Assembly (NCBI GenBank): GCA_964528425.1
Contig: CAZGTD010000009.1
Span: 1 to 64,000, forward strand
Direction: 5' to 3'
DNA length: 64,000 nucleotides
Source of the DNA: UBA3263 sp964528425
GTDB lineage: Bacteria; Bacteroidota; Bacteroidia; Bacteroidales; Muribaculaceae
A program made the position numbers and the translations under genes. Under the pieces are notes generated by a model that saw nothing but the letters and a program-made list of their open reading frames with translations, searched no databases and was not told the DNA's origin. Shown one piece after another: positions 1-7,941 of the stretch. Each line of letters starts with the position of its first letter. Positions within the stretch are counted from its first letter, which is position 1.

Positions 1-542
1 GCATAGTTGCGTTCGAGGATTTCGTTAGCGTGGTTGCAGAGCAGTGTGAGCAGTTCGCTCTCTTTGGTTGTGAGCTTAGTGGATTTGTCGCCGTTCATCA
101 GCGTTTGCTTCTGGGTGTCGAACGTGAGCTTGCCGAGACGGAACATCGTTATATCCTTGTCGCGTTTGCCCTGTACGCGGCGCAGAATAGCTTCGATGCG
201 GAAAACGAGTTCTTCCATGGAGAAGGGTTTGGTAATGTAGTCGTCGGCACCGATTTTGAAGCCGGAGAGAATGTCTTCCTTTAGCGCACGGGCGGAGAGG
301 AAAATGATGGGCACTTCGGCGTTGACGTTGCGGATTTCCTGCGCAACCTGGAAGCCGTCTTTTTCGGGCATCATAACGTCGAGTACGCAGAGGTCGTATT
401 TCCCTTTCAGGAAGGCTTTATAGCCTTGGTCGCCGTCGGGGTATAGTTCAGCCTCGAAGCCTTTGGCCTGGAGGTATTCGCGAAGGAGCATGCCGAGGTT
501 TTCGTCGTCTTCGCAGAGTAGAATTCTGGTTTTTTCTTCCAT
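1..542 (-). CDS. OmpR-family response regulator (partial, C-terminus outside window)
   Basis: DNA-binding response regulator, partner of the histidine kinase encoded just upstream (17 bp between them, kinase first). About 180 residues are visible, and the frame stays open to the window edge, so the end of the winged-helix domain is missing. The receiver domain starts with RILLCEDDE (acidic pocket), carries the phosphoacceptor Asp55 in LCVLDVMMPEKDG and the conserved lysine in ADDYITKPF. The start of the OmpR/PhoB effector domain follows (LTTKESELLTLLCNHANE). The order and type resemble the RprX/RprY pair of Bacteroides, but I cannot assign that symbol from a partial protein. The regulon is unknown. 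Confidence 0.93.
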   Translation of the reverse strand, partial: MEEKTRILLCEDDENLGMLLREYLQAKGFEAELYPDGDQGYKAFLKGKYDLCVLDVMMPEKDGFQVAQEIRNVNAEVPIIFLSARALKEDILSGFKIGADDYITKPFSMEELVFRIEAILRRVQGKRDKDITMFRLGKLTFDTQKQTLMNGDKSTKLTTKESELLTLLCNHANEILERNY

Positions 543-559
543 GATTATTTATGTTTTAT

Positions 560-2023
560 TTATTTTTGTGTCAATATGGGCAGTATGATAGAAAAGCGTG
601 TGCCGATTCCCGGTTCGGAGTCAACTGATATTTCTCCGCCGAAGTCGCCGACCATTTTCTTTACGTAGGCGAGGCCGAGGCCAAAGCCTTTAACATCGTG
701 GCGGTTGCCGGTGTTTACGCGATAGAATTTGTCGAAAATCTTGGTGAGGTCGTCGCGTTTGATTCCGATGCCGTTGTCGGCAATATCTATCTTAAGGGTT
801 TTAGGGTTCGGGTTGGAGGTTGTTATGGAGAGCTTTACGGGAATTTCTTTGCGGCGATATTTCAATGCATTGTCGAGCAGGTTGAATATAACGTTGGTGA
901 AGTGCATTTCGTCGACCTCGACTCTCGAATTTGGGGCGGTCAGGTTGGTTGACAGGGAGCCGCCGAATTTTTCGACTTTGAGCTTGAAGTTATGTGCAAT
1001 CGAGGCAATGGCTTCATTGGCGTTGACGTCGGTTAGGTTCAGCACCTGTTCCTGCTGGTAATACAGCGACATCTGCAATACGGTTTCAACGAGGAAACGC
1101 AGGCGGCGAGTATCGTCTTGAATCACGTCGGAAACGTGTTTCATCATGGTTTCGCTTTTTCTGACCGCAGGGTCGGCAAGCATCTGTCCGGCGAGCGAAA
1201 TTGAGCTAATCGGGGTTTTCAACTCGTGGGTCATATTGTTGATGAAGTCGGTTTTCATTTCATTGACCTTTTTCTGCTTAAAGGCGGTCATGATTGCGTA
1301 GATGAATATCATCAGCATTATGAAAGTGAAAATCATCGACGGTATCATAAAGCGAATCGACGAGAAAATATAGTTGGTTCTCGTGGGGAAATATACGTTC
1401 AGGTAATTAATTCGCGTCTGGGGGTCGTTGGGGAAGAGAACTGCGGAGAAAACGTCGGCATTATTTCTCAGCGCTTTGGCCGAAGCCAGTGGGAAACCCG
1501 GCGAGCGATAAATCAGGGTGTGGTAGCGGTTGGTTACGGCAAAGTCAAAGGGGATGTCGATTCCGTTATTGGCCAGTTCGGAGTGGAGCAGAGAGCGCAC
1601 CAGGGCGGAGTCGGCCCTCTGAGCTATGGGGCGGGATGAGCCTTGCGAAATAATTTTAAGGATAACTTCGTCGAGCAGGCCGCGCTGGTAGAGATATTGG
1701 CCGTGGAGTTTGGAATGGTCGACCGTCAGATTTCCGGTGACACCCTGAGGTGTTGTGAACTTCATTGCCACCCCCTCGCCCGAGCCGGCCGTTTTGATAG
1801 AAGTGAAATCTTCGAGAGCAACCATATTTTCTTCGAGAAAGTGCTTGGCTTCGATTTGCTCCAGCATAACCGAAACCGCATATAGCGAGCGGCTCACGTT
1901 TTCATCGAACTGGTCGTTGCGCATGCGCACCATAGAGCTCATATATAGGAATTGCACATATATGAGTCCGATGAAAGTGAGAACCATAGTTATGGTCAGG
2001 AACCAAATCGTGGACTTCTTCAT
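560..2023 (-). CDS. Sensor histidine kinase, two membrane segments
   Basis: Inner-membrane sensor kinase of 487 aa. One membrane segment lies at about residues 7-29, then a periplasmic sensor region of roughly 190 residues, and a second segment at about 220-247. The HisKA domain has the phosphoacceptor His266 in NMTHELKTPISS. The catalytic domain shows the N box (FNLLDNALKYR), G1 (IADNGIGI) and G2 (GFGLGLAYVKKM). It is the first gene of a two-gene unit with the response regulator downstream. The sensed signal cannot be read from the sequence, and the periplasmic part matches no ligand domain I recognise. RprX-like by architecture. Confidence 0.95.
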   Translation of the reverse strand: MKKSTIWFLTITMVLTFIGLIYVQFLYMSSMVRMRNDQFDENVSRSLYAVSVMLEQIEAKHFLEENMVALEDFTSIKTAGSGEGVAMKFTTPQGVTGNLTVDHSKLHGQYLYQRGLLDEVILKIISQGSSRPIAQRADSALVRSLLHSELANNGIDIPFDFAVTNRYHTLIYRSPGFPLASAKALRNNADVFSAVLFPNDPQTRINYLNVYFPTRTNYIFSSIRFMIPSMIFTFIMLMIFIYAIMTAFKQKKVNEMKTDFINNMTHELKTPISSISLAGQMLADPAVRKSETMMKHVSDVIQDDTRRLRFLVETVLQMSLYYQQEQVLNLTDVNANEAIASIAHNFKLKVEKFGGSLSTNLTAPNSRVEVDEMHFTNVIFNLLDNALKYRRKEIPVKLSITTSNPNPKTLKIDIADNGIGIKRDDLTKIFDKFYRVNTGNRHDVKGFGLGLAYVKKMVGDFGGEISVDSEPGIGTRFSIILPILTQK

Positions 2024-2055
2024 TCTGAAAAAAATACGGATTTTTAAAAAATTAA

Positions 2056-2063
2056 CAAATTTA
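2056..2063 (-). promoter_or_regulatory. Bacteroidetes -7 box for the histidine kinase operon
   Basis: On the minus strand this reads TAAATTTG, an exact match to the Bacteroidetes -7 consensus TAnnTTTG. A TTG at 2082-2084 (GTTG on the minus strand) sits 18 bp upstream as a plausible -33 element. The start codon is at 2023, which implies a leader of about 30 nt. Confidence 0.6.
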
Positions 2064-2138
2064 ATAGTTGTTTAGTTTAGTCAACAGGATAACTTTTAAC
2101 TGCAAATTTAACTAAAATTTTGTTATCGTGCAACTTTT

Positions 2139-2170
2139 TTTGGTAGAAAAAGAAATTATTTATAAATTTG
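2139..2170 (+). promoter_or_regulatory. Promoter of the arginine operon (-33 and -7)
   Basis: TTTG at 2139-2142, 20 bp spacing, TAAATTTG at 2163-2170: an exact match to both halves of the Bacteroidetes housekeeping promoter. The predicted start of transcription is near 2174, giving a leader of about 135 nt before the first gene at 2309. The palindromic repeat at 2224-2258 lies inside that leader. I could not identify an ArgR operator. Confidence 0.75.
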
Positions 2171-2223
2171 CAGCATAAAATATGGAAAAGGTTTACACCG
2201 ATATTAAGCGACGACGAATGTAG

Positions 2224-2258
2224 GGACGCGAATGTTCGCGTCCGCACCGTGTTGGTGC
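2224..2258. repeat. Double palindrome in the arginine operon leader (REP-like)
   Basis: Positions 2224-2243 form a perfect inverted repeat with 9-bp arms and a 2-nt centre (GGACGCGAA / TTCGCGTCC). It is followed directly by a second hairpin at 2244-2258 (GCACC / GGTGC, 5-nt loop). The GGGACGCGA core resembles short palindromes scattered through many Bacteroidetes genomes. In the mRNA it could fold just after the promoter. No U-run follows, so it is not an ordinary terminator. Confidence 0.6.
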
Positions 2259-2308
2259 ACTTGAATGCAAAAGTCAACAAAATCCAATAATTACACAATC
2301 AATCAAGA

Positions 2309-2926
2309 ATGAACGGAAATTCCGTAAAGGTGATGTTCGCCGAGCCGCAGCATGCGGTTTATGCTGAACACATCTGCAATCTCATATATGAATCCGCTCT
2401 TCAGCGCGGCACCGGCATTGCGCGCAGAAGTAATGAATATATAGCATCGAAAATTACCGGCGGAAAGGCTGTTGTTGCCCTCGATGGCGACCGGCTCGTA
2501 GGCTTCAGCTATATAGAATGCTGGGGACATGGAGACTACGTCGCAACTTCGGGTCTGATTGTTGACCCCGAATATCGCCACTTAGGTCTGGCCAAGGCAA
2601 TTAAGGAGAAAACCTTTGAGCTGGCGCGCACGCGCTTTCCCTTTGCCAAGATATTCTCCATAACTACGTCGCTTCCGGTTATGAAACTGAATTCGCGCAT
2701 GGGGTATATACCGGTGACATTCAGCGAGCTGACCGCCGACGACGAGTTCTGGAAAGGATGCGAGGGCTGCTGCAACTACGATATACTTCAGCGTAATAAA
2801 AGGCGAATGTGTCTATGCACCGGCATGCTCTACGATCCGGCCCAGCAAGCACCGCGCCGCGGCAGGTTTGCTCCATACATCATGTATGTTAAAAATAAAT
2901 TAGCTAAAATCTTTCATTTAAAATAG
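2309..2926 (+). CDS. GNAT acyltransferase, probable N-acylglutamate synthase
   Basis: 205-aa GNAT-fold protein at the head of the arginine operon, 15 bp before argG. The acetyl-CoA-binding region is visible in VDPEYRHLGLAKAIKEK, where classical GNATs have Q/RxxGxG/A. The C-terminus has an unusual cysteine cluster (GCEGCCNYD, then MCLCTG). No other gene in the operon could acylate glutamate (there is no argA or argJ), so the parsimonious role is the first step, making N-acetyl- or N-succinylglutamate. From memory, Bacteroides thetaiotaomicron has a GNAT gene in the equivalent place assigned this role from fitness data. The role here is inference from context, the fold is seen directly. Confidence 0.75.
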   Translation: MNGNSVKVMFAEPQHAVYAEHICNLIYESALQRGTGIARRSNEYIASKITGGKAVVALDGDRLVGFSYIECWGHGDYVATSGLIVDPEYRHLGLAKAIKEKTFELARTRFPFAKIFSITTSLPVMKLNSRMGYIPVTFSELTADDEFWKGCEGCCNYDILQRNKRRMCLCTGMLYDPAQQAPRRGRFAPYIMYVKNKLAKIFHLK

Positions 2927-2941
2927 TCCATTATATCAGCC

Positions 2942-4144
2942 ATGGAAAAGAAAAAAGTGTTGCTTGCCTTCAGCGGCGGCCTCGACACCTCGTTTGCTGT
3001 TAAATATCTTACCGAAGACCTCGGTTATGAAGTGCATACCGCTATTGCCAATACCGGCGGCTTTACGCTCGAAGAGCTTGCTAATATTGAAAAACGAGCC
3101 TATGAGTTAGGCGCCGTTAGCCATGCTACTCTCGACATCACCGAGATGTATTACGACAAATGTATCCGCTACATGGTTTACGGTAATATTCTCCGCAACG
3201 GCACCTATCCGATTTCGGTTAGCTCGGAGCGCACTTTTCAGGCTATCGCCATTATTGAATATGCCAAGGAAATCGGCGCCCATTGCGTGGCTCACGGTTC
3301 GACCGGAGCCGGCAATGACCAGGTTCGTTTTGACCTGACATTCCAGATTCTCGCACCGAACATTGAAATCATCACTCCCACCCGAGATCTGACCCTTACC
3401 CGCGAATATGAAATAAACTACCTGAAGGAACATGGCTTTGAGGCTGATTTCAAAAAAATGGAATATTCCATCAACAAGGGCCTCTGGGGCACGAGCATCG
3501 GTGGCAAGGAAACCTTGAAGTCCGAGCTTACGTTGCCCGACAGTGCATATCCCTCGCAGGTAACCGCCAAGGAAGAAGAAACGCTGAAAATCACTTTTGA
3601 AAAGGGTGAAATCAGTGCCGTCAACGGCCGCCCGTTTGCCAGCAAGGTTGATGCCATCCGCGAAATAGAAGCTGCCGGTTCAAAGTTCGGTATCGGTAGA
3701 GATATGCATATCGGCGACACAATTATCGGCATCAAGGGCCGTGTGGGCTTTGAGGCTGCCGGACCGATGCTTATAATCGCTGCTCACAAGATGCTCGAAA
3801 AACACACGCTGACCAAATGGCAGCAATATTGGAAGGAACAGGTTGCCAACTGGTACGGTATGTTCCTTCACGAAGCCCAGTATCTTGAACCGGTTATGCG
3901 CGACATAGAGGCGTTTCTCGACAAATCGCAGGCCAACGTCAGCGGAACGGTTGAACTGCGCCTGCGTCCGCTGAGCTACACGCTTGTCGGCGTTGATTCG
4001 CCTTATGACCTGATGAAAACCGATTTCGGCGAATATGGTGAAGTTAACAAGGCCTGGAGCGCCGACGATGTTAAAGGCTTTACCAAGATTCTCGGCAACC
4101 AGATGAAAATCTATTATAACGTTCAAAAGCGCAATGAGCATTAA
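2942..4144 (+). CDS. argG: Argininosuccinate synthase
   Basis: Joins citrulline and aspartate with ATP to give argininosuccinate, in the cytoplasm. At 400 aa it has the usual length. The N-terminal ATP PP-loop is seen as LLAFSGGLDTSFA (residues about 6-18), and the aspartate/citrulline region as AHGSTGAGNDQVRFD. The start is the ATG at 2942, 15 bp after the GNAT gene. The end overlaps argC by 11 bp, which suggests coupled translation. As second gene of the operon it comes before the genes of earlier steps. Confidence 0.98.
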   Translation: MEKKKVLLAFSGGLDTSFAVKYLTEDLGYEVHTAIANTGGFTLEELANIEKRAYELGAVSHATLDITEMYYDKCIRYMVYGNILRNGTYPISVSSERTFQAIAIIEYAKEIGAHCVAHGSTGAGNDQVRFDLTFQILAPNIEIITPTRDLTLTREYEINYLKEHGFEADFKKMEYSINKGLWGTSIGGKETLKSELTLPDSAYPSQVTAKEEETLKITFEKGEISAVNGRPFASKVDAIREIEAAGSKFGIGRDMHIGDTIIGIKGRVGFEAAGPMLIIAAHKMLEKHTLTKWQQYWKEQVANWYGMFLHEAQYLEPVMRDIEAFLDKSQANVSGTVELRLRPLSYTLVGVDSPYDLMKTDFGEYGEVNKAWSADDVKGFTKILGNQMKIYYNVQKRNEH

Positions 4145-5096
4145 AGCCGGAATCGTTGGCGGAGCCGGTTATACCGCCGGCGAGCTGCTGCGATTGTTGA
4201 CTCTGCACCCGCAGGTTGAAGTTGCTATGGTGCATTCTTCCTCTAACGCCGGGAACCGGGTAGGGGAAGTTCATAGTGGTCTGGAAGATAGCGAGCTGGT
4301 ATTTACCGACAAGTTGGAACTCGAAGGCCTGGACGTTTTGTTTTTGTGTTCCGCTCACGGTCAAAGTTCTGTATTTTTGGCGGAAAACGAGCTTCCGGCC
4401 GGCCTCAAGATTATTGACCTTGCCCAGGATTTCCGCGATGAAAGCAATGGTTTTGTTTACGGGTTGCCTGAACTGCAAAAAGATTCTATCTGTCGGGCAA
4501 CACGCATTGCCAACCCCGGTTGTTTTGCAACCGCGATTCAGCTGTCGCTGCTGCCGTTAGCTGCTGCCGGAAAGTTACCTGCCGACATACATATTACCGG
4601 CGTTACCGGTTCGACGGGAGCCGGCGTCAAACCGGGTTCAACAACCCACTTCAGCTGGCGCTCAGATAATCTTTCGGTATATAAAGCCTTCGAGCATCAG
4701 CATCTCGCTGAAATCCGCAGGACGCTGAGCAAGTTGCAGGCTGGCTTTGATGGTGAATTGAACTTTGTGCCGGTTCGCGGAAACTTTGCTCGCGGTATTT
4801 TTGTGATGGCATACATGAAAACGTCTATCAGTCTGAATGATGCGTATGCTCTTTTCGAGGATTACTACAAGGAGCAGCCCTTTGTTTCAATCAGTCATAA
4901 GCCGATAGATTTGAAACAGGCTGTAAATACTAACCGCGCTCGTCTGGCTCTTGAAAAGCATGGAGATACCTTACTTGTTACCTGCGCGATCGATAACCTT
5001 CTTAAAGGCGCCTCGGGCCAGGCGGTGCAGAATATGAATTTAATGTTCGGGCTTTCAGAAACTACGGGCCTTCAACTGAAACCATCCGCTTTTTAA
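4134..5096 (+). CDS. argC: N-acyl-gamma-glutamyl-phosphate reductase
   Basis: NADPH-dependent reduction of N-acylglutamyl phosphate to the semialdehyde, third step of arginine synthesis. 320 aa. The Rossmann motif GGAGYTAGELLRLL is at the N-terminus, and the active-site cysteine is in IANPGCFATA (residue about 128). The C-terminal half carries GNFARGIFVMAY. The start codon overlaps the end of argG by 11 bp, and argD begins 3 bp after its stop. If the pathway uses succinylated intermediates, as in Bacteroides fragilis, the substrate would be the succinyl form. Confidence 0.97.
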   Translation: MSIKAGIVGGAGYTAGELLRLLTLHPQVEVAMVHSSSNAGNRVGEVHSGLEDSELVFTDKLELEGLDVLFLCSAHGQSSVFLAENELPAGLKIIDLAQDFRDESNGFVYGLPELQKDSICRATRIANPGCFATAIQLSLLPLAAAGKLPADIHITGVTGSTGAGVKPGSTTHFSWRSDNLSVYKAFEHQHLAEIRRTLSKLQAGFDGELNFVPVRGNFARGIFVMAYMKTSISLNDAYALFEDYYKEQPFVSISHKPIDLKQAVNTNRARLALEKHGDTLLVTCAIDNLLKGASGQAVQNMNLMFGLSETTGLQLKPSAF

Positions 5097-5099
5097 TAC

Positions 5100-6230
5100 A
5101 TGAAGACTTTTCCAGTTTATTCTTTATATGATATAGAGCCGGTTAGCGGTTCGGGCAGCTATGTTTATACGGCCGACGGCACGGAGTATCTCGATTTATA
5201 TGGCGGCCACGCCGTGATTTCCATAGGTCATGCACATCCGACGTATGTAAAGGCAATCAGCGAGCAGGTCGGACGGCTCGGTTTCTATTCAAATTCCGTT
5301 CTAAACTCCCTTCAGGAGCAGTTGGCCGAACGAATAGGGCGTGCGTCCGGACTTGAGGACTATTCGGCATTTTTTGTTAATTCAGGGGCTGAGGCCAATG
5401 AAAATGCCTTTAAACTGGCATCGTTCCATACCGGCAGAAAAAAGATTCTGGCCATGGGGCGCGCTTTTCATGGACGGACTTCCGGTGCAGTAGCCGCAAC
5501 CGATAATCCTGCAATCCGTGCTCCCTTTAACCGTACGGAAAATGTTGATTTCGTTCAGCTCAACGATACGGAAGCCGCGGTGAAGGCCTTGCAGTCGAAA
5601 GAATATGCTGCGGTAATAATCGAGGGCATTCAAGGTGTTAGCGGCATTCATGTGCCTACGGCTGACTTCATGCTCGCAGTGCAGAAAGCTGCACGCGAAA
5701 GTGATACCGTTGTCATTGCCGACGAAATCCAGAGCGGTTACGGAAGAACTGGCCGATTTTTTGCGTGGCAGCACGTTGCCGGTTTTCAGCCTGACATCGT
5801 TACTTGCGCCAAAGGTATTGCGAACGGCTTTCCGATGGGGGCAGTTTTGATTTCGCCTAAGTTTGAGCCGGTAAAGTCCATGCTCGGAACTACTTTCGGG
5901 GGCAACCACCTTGCATGCGCGGCAGCCATTGCGGTTCTCGACGTTATGGAAAAAGAGAACCTTATTGAAAATGCAGCCCAAGTTGGTGAATATCTGCTGG
6001 CAGAGTTGTCGAAAATTTCGGGTTTAAAAGAGGTTCGCGGCCGCGGCCTGATGATTGGCATTGAGATTGATAGCGATGCTTCGGAAATGCGTCGCCGGCT
6101 GCTGTTTGACAAGCATATTTTTACCGGCGGAGCAGGCAAAACCGTTATAAGGTTGCTTCCGGCGCTCGGACTTTCGAAGGCGCAGGCCGATGAGTTCCTG
6201 ACTCACTTTAAAGAAATTATTGAGGCATGA
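5100..6230 (+). CDS. argD: Acetylornithine/succinylornithine aminotransferase
   Basis: PLP-dependent class III aminotransferase that converts the N-acyl semialdehyde to N-acylornithine using glutamate. 376 aa. The family pattern is clear: VNSGAEANENAFKLA early, IIEGIQGVSG and VVIADEIQSGYGRTG in the middle, and the Schiff-base lysine in TCAKGIANGFPMGA. Its stop overlaps the next start codon by 4 bp (ATGA). The enzyme is a little shorter than the E. coli one (about 406 aa), which is normal for Bacteroidetes. Confidence 0.96.
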   Translation: MKTFPVYSLYDIEPVSGSGSYVYTADGTEYLDLYGGHAVISIGHAHPTYVKAISEQVGRLGFYSNSVLNSLQEQLAERIGRASGLEDYSAFFVNSGAEANENAFKLASFHTGRKKILAMGRAFHGRTSGAVAATDNPAIRAPFNRTENVDFVQLNDTEAAVKALQSKEYAAVIIEGIQGVSGIHVPTADFMLAVQKAARESDTVVIADEIQSGYGRTGRFFAWQHVAGFQPDIVTCAKGIANGFPMGAVLISPKFEPVKSMLGTTFGGNHLACAAAIAVLDVMEKENLIENAAQVGEYLLAELSKISGLKEVRGRGLMIGIEIDSDASEMRRRLLFDKHIFTGGAGKTVIRLLPALGLSKAQADEFLTHFKEIIEA

Positions 6231-7180
6231 AAAAGTTTACTACTGTTGAAGATATCGGTCCGCTGGACCAAGCAGTTGCCGAGGCTCTTGAAATAAAGCG
6301 TAACCGCTTCGGTTACACTGATCTGGGCAAGAACAAGACGCTGCTGATGCTTTTCTTCAATTCGTCGCTCCGAACCCGCCTGAGCACACAAAAGGCCGCT
6401 ATGAATCTCGGCATGAACGTTATGGTTCTCGATGTTAATCAGGGGGCCTGGAAGCTTGAAACCGAGCGTGGAGTGGTGATGGATGGCGACAAGGCGGAGC
6501 ACCTTCTTGAGGCTATTCCTGTAATGGGCTCTTATTGCGACATAATCGGCGTGCGCTCATTCGCCGGACTTAAAGACCGCGACGAAGATTATAGCGAGCG
6601 TATTATACAGCAGTTTATAGACCTATCGGGTCGCCCGGTATTTTCAATGGAGGCTGCTACGCGCCATCCGCTGCAGAGTTTTGCTGACTTGATAACGATT
6701 GAAGAGCATAAGCGCACGGCACGCCCCAAGGTTGTTATGACATGGGCTCCTCACCCCAAGGCCCTGCCGCAAGCGGTTCCGAATTCTTTTGCCGAGTGGA
6801 TGAATGCCACCGACTATGACTTTGTTATTGCCAACCCTGAGGGATATGATCTTGCACCGGAGTTTGTGGGACGCGCAATCGTTGAGCATGATCAGCGTCG
6901 CGCCCTCGAAGGAGCAGATTTCGTATACGCCAAGAACTGGAGCGCATACGAAGCGCCCAATTACGGTAAGGTAATCAATATGGACAAAGACTGGACAGTC
7001 GATGCGGAAAAGATGGCGCTGACCAATGATGCGGCGTTCATGCACTGTTTGCCCGTGCGTCGCAACATGATAGTTACCGACGAGGTAATTGAATCGCCCC
7101 GCTCATTGGTTATACCCGAGGCCGCAAACCGCGAGATTTCGGCTCAGACTGTTCTTAAGCGCCTGCTTGAAAGCTTATGA
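6227..7180 (+). CDS. argF': N-succinyl/N-acetylornithine carbamoyltransferase (ArgF')
   Basis: Transfers a carbamoyl group to N-acylornithine rather than free ornithine. 317 aa, close to the structurally known Bacteroides fragilis enzyme. The carbamoyl-phosphate motif is SSLRTRL (residues 46-52) and the C-terminal motif FMHCLPVRRNM. The residue that sets acyl preference, Pro90 in B. fragilis (succinyl) and Glu92 in Xanthomonas (acetyl), is Ala90 here (codon GCG at 6494-6496, context GDKAEHLLEAIP). It has 4-bp ATGA-type overlaps with argD upstream and argB downstream. A small residue fits succinylornithine better than Glu would, but this is not proven. Confidence 0.93.
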   Translation: MKKFTTVEDIGPLDQAVAEALEIKRNRFGYTDLGKNKTLLMLFFNSSLRTRLSTQKAAMNLGMNVMVLDVNQGAWKLETERGVVMDGDKAEHLLEAIPVMGSYCDIIGVRSFAGLKDRDEDYSERIIQQFIDLSGRPVFSMEAATRHPLQSFADLITIEEHKRTARPKVVMTWAPHPKALPQAVPNSFAEWMNATDYDFVIANPEGYDLAPEFVGRAIVEHDQRRALEGADFVYAKNWSAYEAPNYGKVINMDKDWTVDAEKMALTNDAAFMHCLPVRRNMIVTDEVIESPRSLVIPEAANREISAQTVLKRLLESL

Positions 7181-7941
7181 TTCGCGTTGTAAAGATTGGC
7201 GGAAACGTTATTGACAATCCCGAAGCTCTTGGCCGATTTCTTGATGATTTCGCTCAATTACCGGGTAAGAAAATCCTTGTGCATGGTGGTGGAAAGGAGG
7301 CTACGCGCCTTAGTGCGGCCCTCGGTATTGAAACCACAATGATAAACGGTCGGAGAGTAACAGATGCGGCCACGCTCGATGTGGTTACGATGGTTTATGC
7401 CGGTCTGGTAAACAAACGGCTTGTTTCAGGCTTGCAGGCCCGCGGAGTCAATGCTATCGGGCTGTGTGGTGCCGACGGCAGGGCTGTGGTTTCGCATCGT
7501 CGGTCGCCCGAACCGGTAGACTATGGTTATGTAGGCGACATTGATTCGGTGAATACCGAGTTGATTTCAGCCCTTATGGCTACAGATATGGTTCCCGTTT
7601 TTTGTGCAATTACTTCCACCATCAAAGGCCAATTGCTGAACTCTAATGCCGACTCGGTTGCCTCGGCAGTAGCGCTGGCTGCAGCATCGGTCGAAGCCGT
7701 TGAACTGCACTATTGTTTTGATAAGCCAGGAGTTATGCTTGATATAGATAATCCGGATTCGGTTATTCGTGAAATCAACGAAGAAAAATTCCGGGAGCTG
7801 AAGGCTGAAGGCGTTGTTCATAGCGGCATGTTGCCAAAGATCGAAAATGCGCTTAGTGCATGCCGCCGTGGAGTTTCGGCAGTGTATATCGAAGCCGGGG
7901 TGGGCGAGAGCTATTCTCCGCGAACTGTTGTTAAACTATGA
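7177..7941 (+). CDS. argB: N-acylglutamate kinase
   Basis: Phosphorylates N-acylglutamate, second step of the pathway. 254 aa, amino-acid-kinase fold. The glycine-rich phosphate loops VKIGGNVID and LVHGGGKEATRL are at the N-terminus, and HSGMLPKIENAL near the C-terminus. The protein starts directly at the first beta strand and lacks the N-terminal helix that arginine-sensitive kinases use to form hexamers, so direct feedback inhibition by arginine is unlikely (inference from length). ATGA overlaps join it to argF' and argE. Confidence 0.96.
   Translation: MIRVVKIGGNVIDNPEALGRFLDDFAQLPGKKILVHGGGKEATRLSAALGIETTMINGRRVTDAATLDVVTMVYAGLVNKRLVSGLQARGVNAIGLCGADGRAVVSHRRSPEPVDYGYVGDIDSVNTELISALMATDMVPVFCAITSTIKGQLLNSNADSVASAVALAAASVEAVELHYCFDKPGVMLDIDNPDSVIREINEEKFRELKAEGVVHSGMLPKIENALSACRRGVSAVYIEAGVGESYSPRTVVKL

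Noticed and set aside
5382..5981. 199-codon minus-strand frame inside argD
   Set aside because: Antisense shadow of a well-conserved gene; composition is unlike a real protein.
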